Assembly (NCBI GenBank): GCA_937898545.1
Contig: CALEJV010000003.1
Coordinates: 315,340 to 379,339 of the forward strand
Direction of reading: 5' to 3'
DNA: 64,000 nt
DNA from: an uncultured Candidatus Saccharibacteria bacterium
GTDB taxonomy: Bacteria; Patescibacteriota; Saccharimonadia; Saccharimonadales; Saccharimonadaceae
A program made the translations under genes and the position numbers. Position 1 is the first letter of the stretch. Each line of letters opens with the position of its first letter. Below, in pieces: positions 51,843-61,322 of this stretch. The notes below the pieces were generated by a model that ran no database searches, was not told the DNA's origin, and saw nothing but the letters and a program-made list of their open reading frames with translations.

Positions 51843-52721
51843 TTAGCTATATATACTTTTTAATCCGGCGTCATCAAGCGCCTCAATCAGCTCTTCATTT
51901 GGATCAAAGGCATTAGGGGAGAGAAAGTCACCATTAACCCTTTGGCGAATACTCTCGACAGCTTCAGACGAAGCGAGCATACTTCTTCCACCTATCATTC
52001 TATAGCCTTGATCTAGCGCAATCCTTCCTACCCGCCAACCTATTGCATGTGCACGCAATTCGTACGACAAGCGATGCTGTTCAGCCATGCCGTCTCTATC
52101 CATCATCCATACTGGATAGTCAAGATAATCTGCCCCATGTATCATTTCATGACTTAGCGTATCAATCATTTCAACCAGTTGAATAATTCTCTCATTAACA
52201 ACAATACTGGGTTGACCTATCACTCCAGCAGCAATATTTTCTTGGCCTTTACGGGTCATATTTACAACTGACGAAGTTGTTTTTCCACTCCTTTGCGCAG
52301 GTATGCTTAGCTCTCTCCTATGATGATTTTCTTTTTTTGTATTTCGAAAATACATTACAGCAAGATCCCATTTGACCGCATTGTCTAGATCCGGTTCACG
52401 GAGAACCGCATTATACTGCTCTTGCGCTATACCATCCATCGTTGTATACGCAACTTCACTAGGGTACAGCGATACAATAGGGATTATCCGCTGCCTATGC
52501 CAGTCTGGCACTTCGGCAATCACTCCATCAGCACCGATACTAGGCACACGTGCACAGTCAACAGCTTTTGCCAAGCGTACCGCATGCTCACCCAAAACGT
52601 CATATCCTTGTGGACTTTGAACGATTCCAAAAATACCTTCCAGCGACCGTTTCAGCCTATCCTGCCGCGCTACATACTCAGCAGGGTGCGGCATGATTTT
52701 TTTGCTTTTCTCTAGTGCCAT
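51843..52721 (-). CDS. HExxH putative metallopeptidase-like protein, paralogue 1
   Basis: This encodes 292 residues from ATG 52721 (a TTG twelve codons upstream is possible). The motif HEMIH (about 191-195) with SYELRAH about 26 residues later (Glu 221) is the pattern of a zincin: two histidines plus a downstream acid ligand. It has no signal peptide. Similarity to the protein at 61323-62222 extends over most of the length (for example WHRQRIIP versus WHWRDIIP, and the lead-in to HExxH), so the two are paralogues. Substrate unknown. Confidence 0.65.
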   Translation of the reverse strand: MALEKSKKIMPHPAEYVARQDRLKRSLEGIFGIVQSPQGYDVLGEHAVRLAKAVDCARVPSIGADGVIAEVPDWHRQRIIPIVSLYPSEVAYTTMDGIAQEQYNAVLREPDLDNAVKWDLAVMYFRNTKKENHHRRELSIPAQRSGKTTSSVVNMTRKGQENIAAGVIGQPSIVVNERIIQLVEMIDTLSHEMIHGADYLDYPVWMMDRDGMAEQHRLSYELRAHAIGWRVGRIALDQGYRMIGGRSMLASSEAVESIRQRVNGDFLSPNAFDPNEELIEALDDAGLKSIYS

Positions 52722-52881
52722 GTGATTATTATTACTTATATTTTGCGTAGAACGCAATAGCGAACAAGCTTATTGGGGTAGCTTTCCCTCACATCGTAGG
52801 CCCATCACGCCAAATATATACCTCAAAACAACACGCAAATAAAAACACCTCGCCCAGGCAAGGTATCATAACATACTATAC

Positions 52882-52956
52882 TGGTGACCTCACCGGGAAT
52901 CGAACCCGGATTGCCAGGATGAAAACCTGGTGTCCTAACCGTTAGACGATGAGGCC
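52882..52956 (-). tRNA. tRNA-Glu(TTC)
   Basis: 75 bases on the minus strand. Acceptor GGCCTCA/TGAGGTC, D-arm with GGTTAGGAC, anticodon stem CCAGG/CCTGG around TTTTCAT (anticodon TTC), T-arm CCGGG-TTCGATT-CCCGG, discriminator A and an encoded CCA. A TATAAT lies upstream at about plus 52985-52990. Confidence 0.95.
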
Positions 52957-53117
52957 GTGCAGGCACGTAGCAGTGCTGTGTGCCATTATACGAAAAAGTC
53001 GCTGGTTTGTCCACCATAATACTGCTCTATTGCCGCGCGAGCCGAGAATCATGCTCTGGCTGCAGCGATATCTGCTATACTAATGACACACTATTACATC
53101 ATACAACGAAGTTACTT

Positions 53118-54605
53118 ATGGATATTTCACCTGTTCCGACATCTGTGCTGGGGGAGCACCCGCCACAACGCCCTGCCAAACGGCGGCATAGCACACTCAT
53201 GCTATGGGTGATGCTTGCGGCGGCCATCACTGTGGTGCTTTCGGCCATTGCTGCGGCAGTAACCCTTCTCTCCTCGCCACAGCGCATACAGGCCGCGGCA
53301 GTGTCGGCCACGCCATCGCGCACTGATGTGTTTCTGGCCAATGGCTATGGAGCAGGTCAGCGCGCAGTGCGGTTTGCGACGGGGCAGGGCGGCTTGAGCT
53401 TCTTGGGTGGCACAGCCGACCACTCGCGGCTCGCCATCGCGGGGCAGGGCGCGCAAGATGCCGCACCAGTGCTCCGGATTTGGGATACTGGGCGCAAGCA
53501 GCCAGTCGCTAGCTGGCCAGCCAGCACCTGCAGCAGCGTCACGCCGCGTGGGGTGGTATATTGCGCCAACCAGCAGCGGGGGCGCTCAGTCATTACCGCG
53601 GTAGAGCTTACTACTGCTAAGGTTCTCTATACTACCCCTGTAGCTAGCCAGCCCACTACGCTTACATATTATGGCACAGATAGCCAACAGCAAGACATTA
53701 TTGGCGAGAGCACCACCGCCACCTTCTACGCCGCCACAGGGAATCTGCGCACTATCACCAGTGGCGATTTTCAGAACCCCAACGCCACCTGCACGATAGC
53801 GAGCGGTAGCAAGCTTCTCTGTCGCCGTAATACCGAGAAAGACCACGGCGCTAAGCCATCCCAGAAGTCACCCAGTAAGCGTGCTACCTCACGTACCACT
53901 ACTGGTGTCGTCATCACAAATGAGCGCCAGGCGACCACTGCAGATCAATCGACGACCACCATCACCGTGTATGATACCGCCAGCGGCACGCGCGAAGTGC
54001 AGCGCACAGCTAGCTCTAGCAACGTCACCCTAGCAAGCGATGGCTGGCTAGAGGGCGCTGCGGGCAGCAATACCATCCAATCCAGCGGGCAAGAGACCTT
54101 CGAGAGCTACGGCATTGACGGTAAGCCGCGCGGCCGCAGCACTGTCAATAGCGCGTACAAGCTCAGTCCAGCCGCCAGCTCCTTCACCAACCCCACTGGC
54201 ACTACTGCGCCAACCTACCCACGAGAAGCCCTCACCACAGATATGCCACGCGTCGTTGTGGATGGACAGGGCAGGGAGTTCCTGCGCATTGCCAGCCAAA
54301 ACACGCAAGACTTCGCTCTAAGCCAAGCCACCTACAGCCGCACCAGCGGTGGCACACTCACCCTGGCCGACGGCGGCAATATTGTCTCCGCCAGCCTGGA
54401 TGGCTCACTCCTCCTCACCAGTAATCTCCACTCCGCCGGCATCCAAGCCAGCGGCAGTAAAGGCCTCAAGATCGTCAAAGTCGCTGATGGTACAACCCTC
54501 CTCACCATCAAAGCTACTGACATGCGCAGCCTCACCATCCGCAGCAATCTCATCGCTAGCACCAGCAAGGACGGCACACTTGTGGTGTATGTGCCAGACA
54601 AGTAG
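53118..54605 (+). CDS. Membrane-anchored beta-propeller-like protein
   Basis: This encodes 495 residues from ATG 53118. A hydrophilic N-terminus, one membrane helix (about 28-54, LMLWVMLAAAITVVLSAIAA), then repeated beta-rich blocks such as LRIWDTGRKQPVASW and TITVYDTASGTREV, similar to WD40/PQQ-type propellers. A Lys/Ser/Thr-rich linker interrupts it near residue 250. Such proteins often mediate surface contacts. The translation of an upstream open frame (from 52980) overlaps the tRNA-Glu promoter and is not used. Confidence 0.7.
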   Translation: MDISPVPTSVLGEHPPQRPAKRRHSTLMLWVMLAAAITVVLSAIAAAVTLLSSPQRIQAAAVSATPSRTDVFLANGYGAGQRAVRFATGQGGLSFLGGTADHSRLAIAGQGAQDAAPVLRIWDTGRKQPVASWPASTCSSVTPRGVVYCANQQRGRSVITAVELTTAKVLYTTPVASQPTTLTYYGTDSQQQDIIGESTTATFYAATGNLRTITSGDFQNPNATCTIASGSKLLCRRNTEKDHGAKPSQKSPSKRATSRTTTGVVITNERQATTADQSTTTITVYDTASGTREVQRTASSSNVTLASDGWLEGAAGSNTIQSSGQETFESYGIDGKPRGRSTVNSAYKLSPAASSFTNPTGTTAPTYPREALTTDMPRVVVDGQGREFLRIASQNTQDFALSQATYSRTSGGTLTLADGGNIVSASLDGSLLLTSNLHSAGIQASGSKGLKIVKVADGTTLLTIKATDMRSLTIRSNLIASTSKDGTLVVYVPDK

Positions 54606-54654
54606 CACCACAAACAGCGCACCCATTTCCTCTGTATAGTCGCAGCTTTATAGC

Positions 54655-54690
54655 AAAATAACCCACCAATCGCGAGCGGGTTATTTATAA
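54655..54690. terminator. Terminator between convergent genes
   Basis: AAATAACCC (54656-54664) and GGGTTATTT (54678-54686) form a 9-bp stem; A-rich and T-rich flanks suit both directions. Confidence 0.7.
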
Positions 54691-54708
54691 GAGTAGTAGA
54701 GCAGGGTT

Positions 54709-54975
54709 CTACCGGCTTGCTGCGTGGTTAAGCACATACGCACTGAGGCAGGCCAAGCCAATGCTAAGCATGACGATGGCAGTATGCGGATCGATGCTGT
54801 GCGAGATACTCAGTACCACTACGATAACGCTGAGCACCAGGCAGGCTGCGATGAGCAGGATGTCGAGCATTTGCTTGGGCGTCTTTTTGCGGGTGGTCGA
54901 TACCGTGACCTTCGTCTTGGTGGTTGTTGCTGGCGCGGCTGCTTTGGCCGCTGCTTTGGTTGATTTTTTTGCCAT
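54709..54975 (-). CDS. Small two-helix membrane protein with basic N-terminus
   Basis: This encodes 88 residues from ATG 54975, chosen by the strong AAAGGAGG just upstream. A Lys/Ala/Thr-rich N-terminal 33 residues precede two helices (about 36-56 and 63-83). Histone-H1-like lysine/alanine tails occur in small nucleoid or membrane proteins, but here the helices dominate. No family recognised. Confidence 0.7.
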   Translation of the reverse strand: MAKKSTKAAAKAAAPATTTKTKVTVSTTRKKTPKQMLDILLIAACLVLSVIVVVLSISHSIDPHTAIVMLSIGLACLSAYVLNHAASR

Positions 54976-55149
54976 ATGGCCTCCTTTGTTTTCTGGCACT
55001 ATTGTAGCACATTGTAGAGAAAAATGGGCGAATAAACTACTCAAGGTCATAAGAAGTGGCGGGCAGCGAGCACGGTTCTCGCCCAACACTCCATTGCCAT
55101 CGCCCAGGCAATCCGCTATAATACACACAAAGCATAAGGGGGATAACCA

Positions 55150-57225
55150 ATGGGGGTGCAACAAATCAGCCGGTTTTGGCACCGGCGCTTGTGCGAGGCA
55201 AGTATGCTCTATGCCGTCATCATCGTGGCGCTGTGGGCATGGCGGCACTTTGGCGGGGTGGATCAATACAACCTCGTGCTTGGCATGCCGCTCATTGCCG
55301 TTATCTTGGCCGGTATAACAGGGGTTGTAGCAGCGGTGCTTCACATCTGGCCACCGCAGCAGCGGCTTGGGCAGGCGAGCCTAGTGGTGTATCTCTGCGC
55401 CGTGGCCACAACCGGTGCGCTCATTATTGGCACCGGTGGGCTGAGCTCACCCTTTATTGCAGCCTGGCTCTTGGTAGCAGTCTTTGCAATGTTTTTTGGC
55501 TGGGTGGGGCTAGCACTGGTCTTGCTACTGGTCAATGCCTACCTCAGTTGGGGGGTGCTGGCGGGGCATATTACAAGTACGATGATTCCTAGCGCTATGC
55601 TAACGGGCGAGCTGCCCGTCCTAGTGGGGTGCTTGCTCTGGGGGCCGGATGATCGCGCCGCACAGGCTCGCACTACTTCATACCGCGAGCTTGCCGCCAC
55701 ACTCAGTCGGGTGGCAGGCAAGTCGGACATCGTGCTCAATGCAATTGGCGATGGCGTGATGGCGCTCGATGCAGATGGGATGATAGAGCTCATCAATCCA
55801 GCAGCCCAGCGCCTCGTGGGTTGGGGTGATGAAGATGCTCTGGGCCTCAGCTACCAATCCGTCCTCAAGCTTATCGACGCCAAGAATGACCCCATTACCA
55901 ATGATACCGACCCGATCGCCGCTGTCCTAGCGGACAACCAGCCCCTCACCACCGACCGCCTGCGTCTCGTGACGAGCTCTGGCAAGACGCCGATCATCTC
56001 ACTCGTCATTTCGCCGGTCAGCAGTGAGCCGGGCAGTGGAGTCATTGTCGTCTTTCGTGATGTGACGAAGGAAAAGGCCGAGGAACGCCAAAAAGCCGAA
56101 TTCATTAGCACCGCCAGCCACGAGATGCGTACCCCTGTGGCGTCAATCGAGGGCTACCTTGGCCTCACCCTTAACCCCGCCACTGCCACCATCGACCAGC
56201 GCGCCCGCGACTTCATTACCAAAGCCCACCGCTCGGCTGAGCACCTCGGCCGGCTCTTCCAAGACCTGCTGGACGTAAGTAAAGCCGATGATGGCCGCCT
56301 GCAGAGCAACCCCGAAGCGATCGACCTCATCCCCTTTGTCAGTGACATCGTGGAGGGGCTGCGCCACAAGGCCGAGGACAAAAAGCTCCAGCTTATCTTC
56401 AAGCCACGCCCTGGCACAACTGGCGGTGAGCACAGCGCTACCTTTACCAGCCGGACGCTTAGCCCTGCCTTTTATATCTATGTCGACCCAGACCAGCTGC
56501 GCGAAGTGCTTGATAACCTGGTAGAGAATGCTATCAAATACACCCCCAGCGGGCGTGTAACGGTGGATGCAACCGGCGGTAGTGGGCGCGTGACGATCGC
56601 CATTGCCGATACTGGCATTGGCATACCGGTGGAAGATCAGTCACACCTCTTCCAAAAGTTCTATCGAGTAGATAATTCGGATACGCGCGAGATTGGCGGC
56701 ACCGGCCTGGGGCTCTACCTCAGTCGCCGCCTCACAGAGGTAATGGGTGGTCGCTTGTGGGTGGAGAGTGCGTACCGGCAGGGAAGTACCTTCTTCCTTG
56801 AGCTCCCACGCCTGAGCGAGCACGATGCCCAAACCGCCCTCGCTGCCAAAGCCAAGGCAGTAGCACAAGCCGCCAAGGCAACCCCACCTCGCCCAGTGCC
56901 AGCTTTTGCTACGGCCGCACTCCAAAGCCAAGGCTTTTTGCCGCAACCAAGCCTAGCTACTCGCACGCAGCGCCCAGCCCAAAAGAACAGCCGCGCAGCC
57001 ACGCCACCCACAGCAAAAAACGTCCAATCTACCACTGTTAGCGTTGCCCAGGCTACTCCTTCCGCTCCACCAAGCGCCACACCACCATCTACGCCGCAGC
57101 CTACGCCAAACACGTCGCCCACGGCGCATATCATTGCCACCAGCCAGCCCCGGCGCAGCCCCACTCGTGTCCGCGATGTCCTCACCACGCCGCGCTCTGC
57201 TGCGCCACCACGGGCAGTGCGGTAA
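55150..57225 (+). CDS. Multi-helix sensor histidine kinase with PAS domain and disordered C-terminal tail
   Basis: This encodes 691 residues. About six hydrophobic segments (18-190) form a sensor, then a PAS domain (about 195-310, GDGVMALDADGMIELINPAAQRLVGW, written in part), HisKA with ASHEMRTPVASIEGYLGL, and ATPase boxes NLVENAIKYT, DTGIGIP, FQKFYRV and GTGLGLYLS. After about residue 565 comes a tail of about 125 residues rich in Ala, Pro, Thr and Gln with no fold. AAGGGGG and a TATAAT precede the ATG. The partner is probably the regulator at 58186. Confidence 0.88.
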   Translation: MGVQQISRFWHRRLCEASMLYAVIIVALWAWRHFGGVDQYNLVLGMPLIAVILAGITGVVAAVLHIWPPQQRLGQASLVVYLCAVATTGALIIGTGGLSSPFIAAWLLVAVFAMFFGWVGLALVLLLVNAYLSWGVLAGHITSTMIPSAMLTGELPVLVGCLLWGPDDRAAQARTTSYRELAATLSRVAGKSDIVLNAIGDGVMALDADGMIELINPAAQRLVGWGDEDALGLSYQSVLKLIDAKNDPITNDTDPIAAVLADNQPLTTDRLRLVTSSGKTPIISLVISPVSSEPGSGVIVVFRDVTKEKAEERQKAEFISTASHEMRTPVASIEGYLGLTLNPATATIDQRARDFITKAHRSAEHLGRLFQDLLDVSKADDGRLQSNPEAIDLIPFVSDIVEGLRHKAEDKKLQLIFKPRPGTTGGEHSATFTSRTLSPAFYIYVDPDQLREVLDNLVENAIKYTPSGRVTVDATGGSGRVTIAIADTGIGIPVEDQSHLFQKFYRVDNSDTREIGGTGLGLYLSRRLTEVMGGRLWVESAYRQGSTFFLELPRLSEHDAQTALAAKAKAVAQAAKATPPRPVPAFATAALQSQGFLPQPSLATRTQRPAQKNSRAATPPTAKNVQSTTVSVAQATPSAPPSATPPSTPQPTPNTSPTAHIIATSQPRRSPTRVRDVLTTPRSAAPPRAVR

Positions 57226-57385
57226 ATCTCACGCCTCTCTCGAAATAATTATAGAGACCGATATTTTCCACAATACTGGCCTCTTTTATATTAAAACCTG
57301 CTACTAGTACCCCTCCTGTAGCAAAAAGCGAGAAGGGGAGTGAACCCCAGCGAAGGCAAAGCCCCAGGCTGCTACACGCTTACGA

Positions 57386-57829
57386 CTAGGGTTTCTTGCG
57401 GGAAGATTTGCGTGATCGCTCATTGAGCAGACATAGCGTAATAGAACTAAGGGCCATCGCTTCCGTACCACACGCTACCCCGTGCATCACCGCTTCTTCC
57501 ATCTGGCGATGCTCGAGCCCATCGATGTTTGAGAACCCCTCGGCAGCAGCAATCTCCTCATCTGTCGTCAGCACATGCTCAGCGACTGGATTAAGCAGGT
57601 TACCCACCGGCTCCATATTGCCACTGTCATGATAGAGACTAATACCTGTTGCAGCTGTCAGCGTGGCGCCAATGGTGGCCAGCATCCCTAGTGCCCGCGC
57701 TGCTTTCTCGCGCCGTGAGGATCGCTCGGGCGATTGCAATTTTTCTGCAAAACGCGTGACCCAGCTTGGCTTCTCGCTTTTGTATCGCGCCCCGGCATGT
57801 CGCATTTGTCGTGTTGTTGTCATATTCAT
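57386..57829 (-). CDS. Hypothetical protein with one membrane helix, 147 aa
   Basis: This encodes 147 residues. A basic N-terminal 45 (MNMTTTRQMRHAGARY..., RSSRREKAARALG), a hydrophobic segment (about 46-65), a mixed middle and a second hydrophobic segment near 118-135, with a basic tail RSRKSSRKKP. A clear promoter is not seen. It separates the two components of a likely two-component system. No family recognised. Confidence 0.5.
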   Translation of the reverse strand: MNMTTTRQMRHAGARYKSEKPSWVTRFAEKLQSPERSSRREKAARALGMLATIGATLTAATGISLYHDSGNMEPVGNLLNPVAEHVLTTDEEIAAAEGFSNIDGLEHRQMEEAVMHGVACGTEAMALSSITLCLLNERSRKSSRKKP

Positions 57830-58185
57830 CTTCCTCTGTTAGGGAGTGCTATGATACCACAGGATTGATTTATAGTCAATAGCTGCCCCAGTAGCGCTGC
57901 CAGGCAAACATACACTAGCCAGTGTGTATAGAATATCTGCTTACGTTGCGAGCTTTCAGACGTCCTCTTGTGCAGTGGGGTCACTGCAAAAAGCAGGGGA
58001 TGTTTTGCAATTTCCGGTATACGTGCGCCCATTTCAAATTACTACCAGCGCTCTGTCAATCTCTTCGCGCAAAGCCAACCGTGCGCCAGACCCATCACCA
58101 GAACAGCACTTTATATTAATTCCTCTCAAAAAAACCACAAGCACTATGGTATTTTTGCCGACAATTGCGTACAATAGAGGGTGAT

Positions 58186-59751
58186 ATGACAAAGGTTAAG
58201 ATTCTGCTTGTCGAAGACGACAAAAGCCTGCGCGAAATATACGGAGTACGCCTGTTGGCCGAGGGGTATGACATCGTGTCGGCCGGCGATGGGGAAGAAG
58301 CACTCGCCATGGCTATCAAAGAACGTCCGCAGCTTATCATTAGCGATGTGATGATGCCCAAGATCAGTGGCTTCGACATGCTCGATATCTTGCGCAGCAC
58401 TACCGAGACGCGCGGCATCAAGGTGATTATCATGACGGCACTCTCCAGCCAAGACCAGCGCATGCGTGGCGAGGCGCTGGGGGCAGACCGCTACCTCGTC
58501 AAATCGCAGGTTGGGATTGAGGATGTGGTACGCGCCGTACACGACGTCCTTGGCGATACAGGGGTAAGCCACCGGCCAGCAGCACATACCACTCCTGAGC
58601 CTCAGCCGAGTGCGCCAACCGTGCCAGTGCCATCGGCCGCTCAGCCCACCACACTGCCACAGCCCACAGCGCCATTCTCCACACCACGGCCGGCCAGCCT
58701 GGGCGAGCGAGTGATCCACCCGCTGCAGTCTTCTATGCCGAGGCTAGATTATGCCAGCTTAATAGACGACGAGCTGGACGCCGCCAATGGTGCTCCACAG
58801 CCCACAGCGCCGCAGCCGCCAGCCGAGCCCACTACGCCACAGCCATTCACCTTGCCGCCAACCGAAGAGGCACCAGAAGCCGAGATCGTCACACATCATG
58901 ATGAACACCCAGCCCCTGCTAATAGCGCACCAAGCCCAGCAGAAGCTCCACATCTGCACACACCGCCAGCCAGCGATGCTCCCGCTACGCAGCCACTCAT
59001 TAACGATATTATTGCGCCGCATAGCACAGCGCCATCAGGTATTCCAGATGTGCACCACCACATTGTGGCGAGCCAGCCTGCTCACTACACCCACACTCCA
59101 GCCGACGACGAAGCCGAATTAGCCGAAGCTCTGCGCATGAGCACGCAGCAAACCGATGATGAGACAGACACTGGTGAAGCTGCCTACCAGCCAAGCCAAA
59201 ACCAGCTCGTATCAGACGCCGTGGCCAACCTTAATGAGCAGATGGACACCATTCCGACTCCAGCTCCAGTTGAACCACCAGTACCAACCACCACAACATA
59301 CGACGCACCAGCGCCAAGCCATACTGCGCCAGTCGCCGCAGCTCAACCACCAGCTGCTCACCACGAGCATCACGAGGATTCACCAGCTCATCCTGCTGCT
59401 GATAGTGCAGCCATTGCGCCGCACAGCACACAAGCCATTGCTGCAGACCCGTCTGATGCACTAGCCGCGGCGTTGCTCCAGGGCAGTGCAGCCGCTCATC
59501 CGTCGGTCTCACCAGTCGATCATCCACTCTACGATGCCATCCGCCCAGCTCCCGTTGCTACAGCGCATTCTGCTCCAGCACAGCCCGTCAACGCCGCAGC
59601 AGGGCAACCATCAATCACTCATCATGCAGCATCAGCGCCTCAGCCAGAAGCCGCGCCTTCGCGTCCAGCCCCAGCCATACAGCACAGCCACGACAACCTC
59701 AGTTTCGAAGAGACTGAGCGGGCAACACCATCATCGGCCGGGTCGCACTAA
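58186..59751 (+). CDS. Response regulator with a 390-residue disordered tail
   Basis: This encodes 521 residues from ATG 58186. Residues 1-120 are a receiver domain: LVEDDKSLRE, phosphorylation Asp in LIISDVMMP (about 53), Thr/Ala in IMTALSS, Lys in YLVKSQ. The remaining approximately 390 residues are Pro, Ala, Gln, Thr and His-rich low complexity with acidic patches; no output domain is seen. TACAAT ends 10 bases before ATG, with GAGGGTGAT between. Such a long tail on a receiver is unusual; it might bind the similarly tailed kinase. Confidence 0.85.
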   Translation: MTKVKILLVEDDKSLREIYGVRLLAEGYDIVSAGDGEEALAMAIKERPQLIISDVMMPKISGFDMLDILRSTTETRGIKVIIMTALSSQDQRMRGEALGADRYLVKSQVGIEDVVRAVHDVLGDTGVSHRPAAHTTPEPQPSAPTVPVPSAAQPTTLPQPTAPFSTPRPASLGERVIHPLQSSMPRLDYASLIDDELDAANGAPQPTAPQPPAEPTTPQPFTLPPTEEAPEAEIVTHHDEHPAPANSAPSPAEAPHLHTPPASDAPATQPLINDIIAPHSTAPSGIPDVHHHIVASQPAHYTHTPADDEAELAEALRMSTQQTDDETDTGEAAYQPSQNQLVSDAVANLNEQMDTIPTPAPVEPPVPTTTTYDAPAPSHTAPVAAAQPPAAHHEHHEDSPAHPAADSAAIAPHSTQAIAADPSDALAAALLQGSAAAHPSVSPVDHPLYDAIRPAPVATAHSAPAQPVNAAAGQPSITHHAASAPQPEAAPSRPAPAIQHSHDNLSFEETERATPSSAGSH

Positions 59752-59801
59752 AAAGCGTATCCATATCGCTTCACGCGTGCTATACTAGGTAATCATCATG
59801 C

Positions 59802-60080
59802 ATGGAGCCTGTTATGCCCGATCGATCACCATTCGACTACCCATTCCATAAACAACCTCCCGATGACCCTGTCACTGGCCCTGCTGCGCGATGCAACGAT
59901 CCACTACAAGCTGATAGCCGCCAGCGTCCATCGCTTGAGTATCCACTTGATGTGCCAGAGGTCAAACCTAGCTGGTTCTTCACGCGCATTTGTGCCATTG
60001 GCCAGGTTGCTCTTCGCGGCGCGCGGAGCGTTGTCTCGGCAGCTACTCGGCCGTGGTCGCGTCACACTCATCAGCATTAA
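59802..60080 (+). CDS. Small hypothetical protein, 92 aa
   Basis: This encodes 92 residues from ATG 59802 or 88 from ATG 59814. TATACT (about 59780) lies upstream. Asp/Pro-rich N-terminal half (DRSPFDYPFHKQPPDDP), then a basic, mildly hydrophobic C-terminal half. No family recognised. Confidence 0.4.
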   Translation: MEPVMPDRSPFDYPFHKQPPDDPVTGPAARCNDPLQADSRQRPSLEYPLDVPEVKPSWFFTRICAIGQVALRGARSVVSAATRPWSRHTHQH

Positions 60081-60145
60081 TTGAGAGAGTTAGCGGCACA
60101 GAGCCGAGCCTTCGGTCAGCACGTCCTCAGTGATATAATAGAGGC

Positions 60146-60829
60146 ATGTCGACTACTCGCCTCAACAAACACATTGCGCTTGCGCTGGGCCTGTCGCGCC
60201 GCCAAGCGGATGACCTGATCGCCGCTGGAGATGTCGTAGTTGATGGCGAGGTAGCTGTGCTCGGTGCCCGCCTCCAGCCAGGCAGCTTGGTAACGGTACA
60301 GGGCGCGCCACTACCCGAGCAGGTTACTTACCGCACTATTATGCTCAACAAGCCAGTCGGTTACGTTTGCTCACGCAAACAACAGGGGTCACAGCCTACT
60401 ATTTATAGCCTTTTACCAACAGAATTACATGCTCTTAAGCCCGTCGGTCGGCTTGATGCCAATAGCTCGGGCTTGCTTTTGCTCAGCAACAACGGCGACT
60501 TTGCCTACCGCATGACCCACCCACAGTTTGCTAAGGTCAAAGAATACCACGTCCGGCTCGACCACCCACTCGAACCCCTCCACCAACAGATGATCAGCGA
60601 CTACGGCATCCAGCTTGCCGATGGCACCAGTCGGCTCATCCTCACGCGTCTTCGGCCCGATAGCCGCACCGAGTGGCACATTAGCATGAGTGAGGGCCGC
60701 AACCGCCAGATCCGCCGTACCTTCGCCGCTCTGGGATACACTGTCACGCGCCTGCACCGCACGCACTTTGGCAACTATAGCCTGGGCAAGCTACCGCGAG
60801 GTAAGTGGGAAGACGTCGCTGTGCAATAG
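60146..60829 (+). CDS. RsuA/RluB-family pseudouridine synthase
   Basis: This encodes 227 residues. N-terminal S4 RNA-binding domain (RLNKHIALALGLSRRQADDLIAAG), then the catalytic domain with IMLNKPVGYVCS, GRLDANSSGLLLL (catalytic Asp), and the C-terminal EGRNRQIRR. Members modify uridines of 16S rRNA (RsuA) or 23S rRNA (RluB/E/F); which one is not clear. TATAAT (60134-60139) is 6 bases before ATG, so leaderless. Confidence 0.92.
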   Translation: MSTTRLNKHIALALGLSRRQADDLIAAGDVVVDGEVAVLGARLQPGSLVTVQGAPLPEQVTYRTIMLNKPVGYVCSRKQQGSQPTIYSLLPTELHALKPVGRLDANSSGLLLLSNNGDFAYRMTHPQFAKVKEYHVRLDHPLEPLHQQMISDYGIQLADGTSRLILTRLRPDSRTEWHISMSEGRNRQIRRTFAALGYTVTRLHRTHFGNYSLGKLPRGKWEDVAVQ

Positions 60830-60880
60830 AGCAGCACCTTCTTGCACTCTCAGCAAAAAAATAATATACAATAGCAATAT

Positions 60881-61315
60881 ATGTGTATGCCTATTCTTAA
60901 AGACCCAACCCCACGGTACAGGCTCCGTTATGTAACGGATGACACCATCACCTGGCTGCTTAGTCCACTCCACGAGCGCACGCTCTGTTTCGATCCCAAG
61001 GATGACCACTTCTGGAGCGAGACACCTACTCCGCCGCGCATGATACCTTTTGGTGATCACGCCCGCTATGGTCTCAACCTTTATGCCTTAGCTATCGAGA
61101 TTATCATTATCGCTACCTGTGTTGGCACGTGGTGGCTAGTCTGGCGGCCATGGCACAAGAAAAAAGACAAAGATGCTCAAGACGCCCCAGAGAAAAAGCG
61201 GCCTCTCCCGCTGTGGCTCTATGTTGTGAGCTTAGCTATTCTCATCATTGGCATTGCATTTTTGCTCACCGTTATTATCTTTACCGTGCGTCGCTATATT
61301 ATTCTCAATAGCTAA
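60881..61315 (+). CDS. Two-helix membrane protein, 144 aa
   Basis: This encodes 144 residues. A hydrophilic N-terminal 60 with several Pro and Asp, a membrane helix (about 68-88), a Lys/Asp-rich cytoplasmic loop (HKKKDKDAQDAPEKKR), and a second helix (about 110-133). TACAAT (60867-60872) is 8 bases before ATG 60881. No family recognised. Confidence 0.6.
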   Translation: MCMPILKDPTPRYRLRYVTDDTITWLLSPLHERTLCFDPKDDHFWSETPTPPRMIPFGDHARYGLNLYALAIEIIIIATCVGTWWLVWRPWHKKKDKDAQDAPEKKRPLPLWLYVVSLAILIIGIAFLLTVIIFTVRRYIILNS

Positions 61316-61322
61316 CCTCTAC

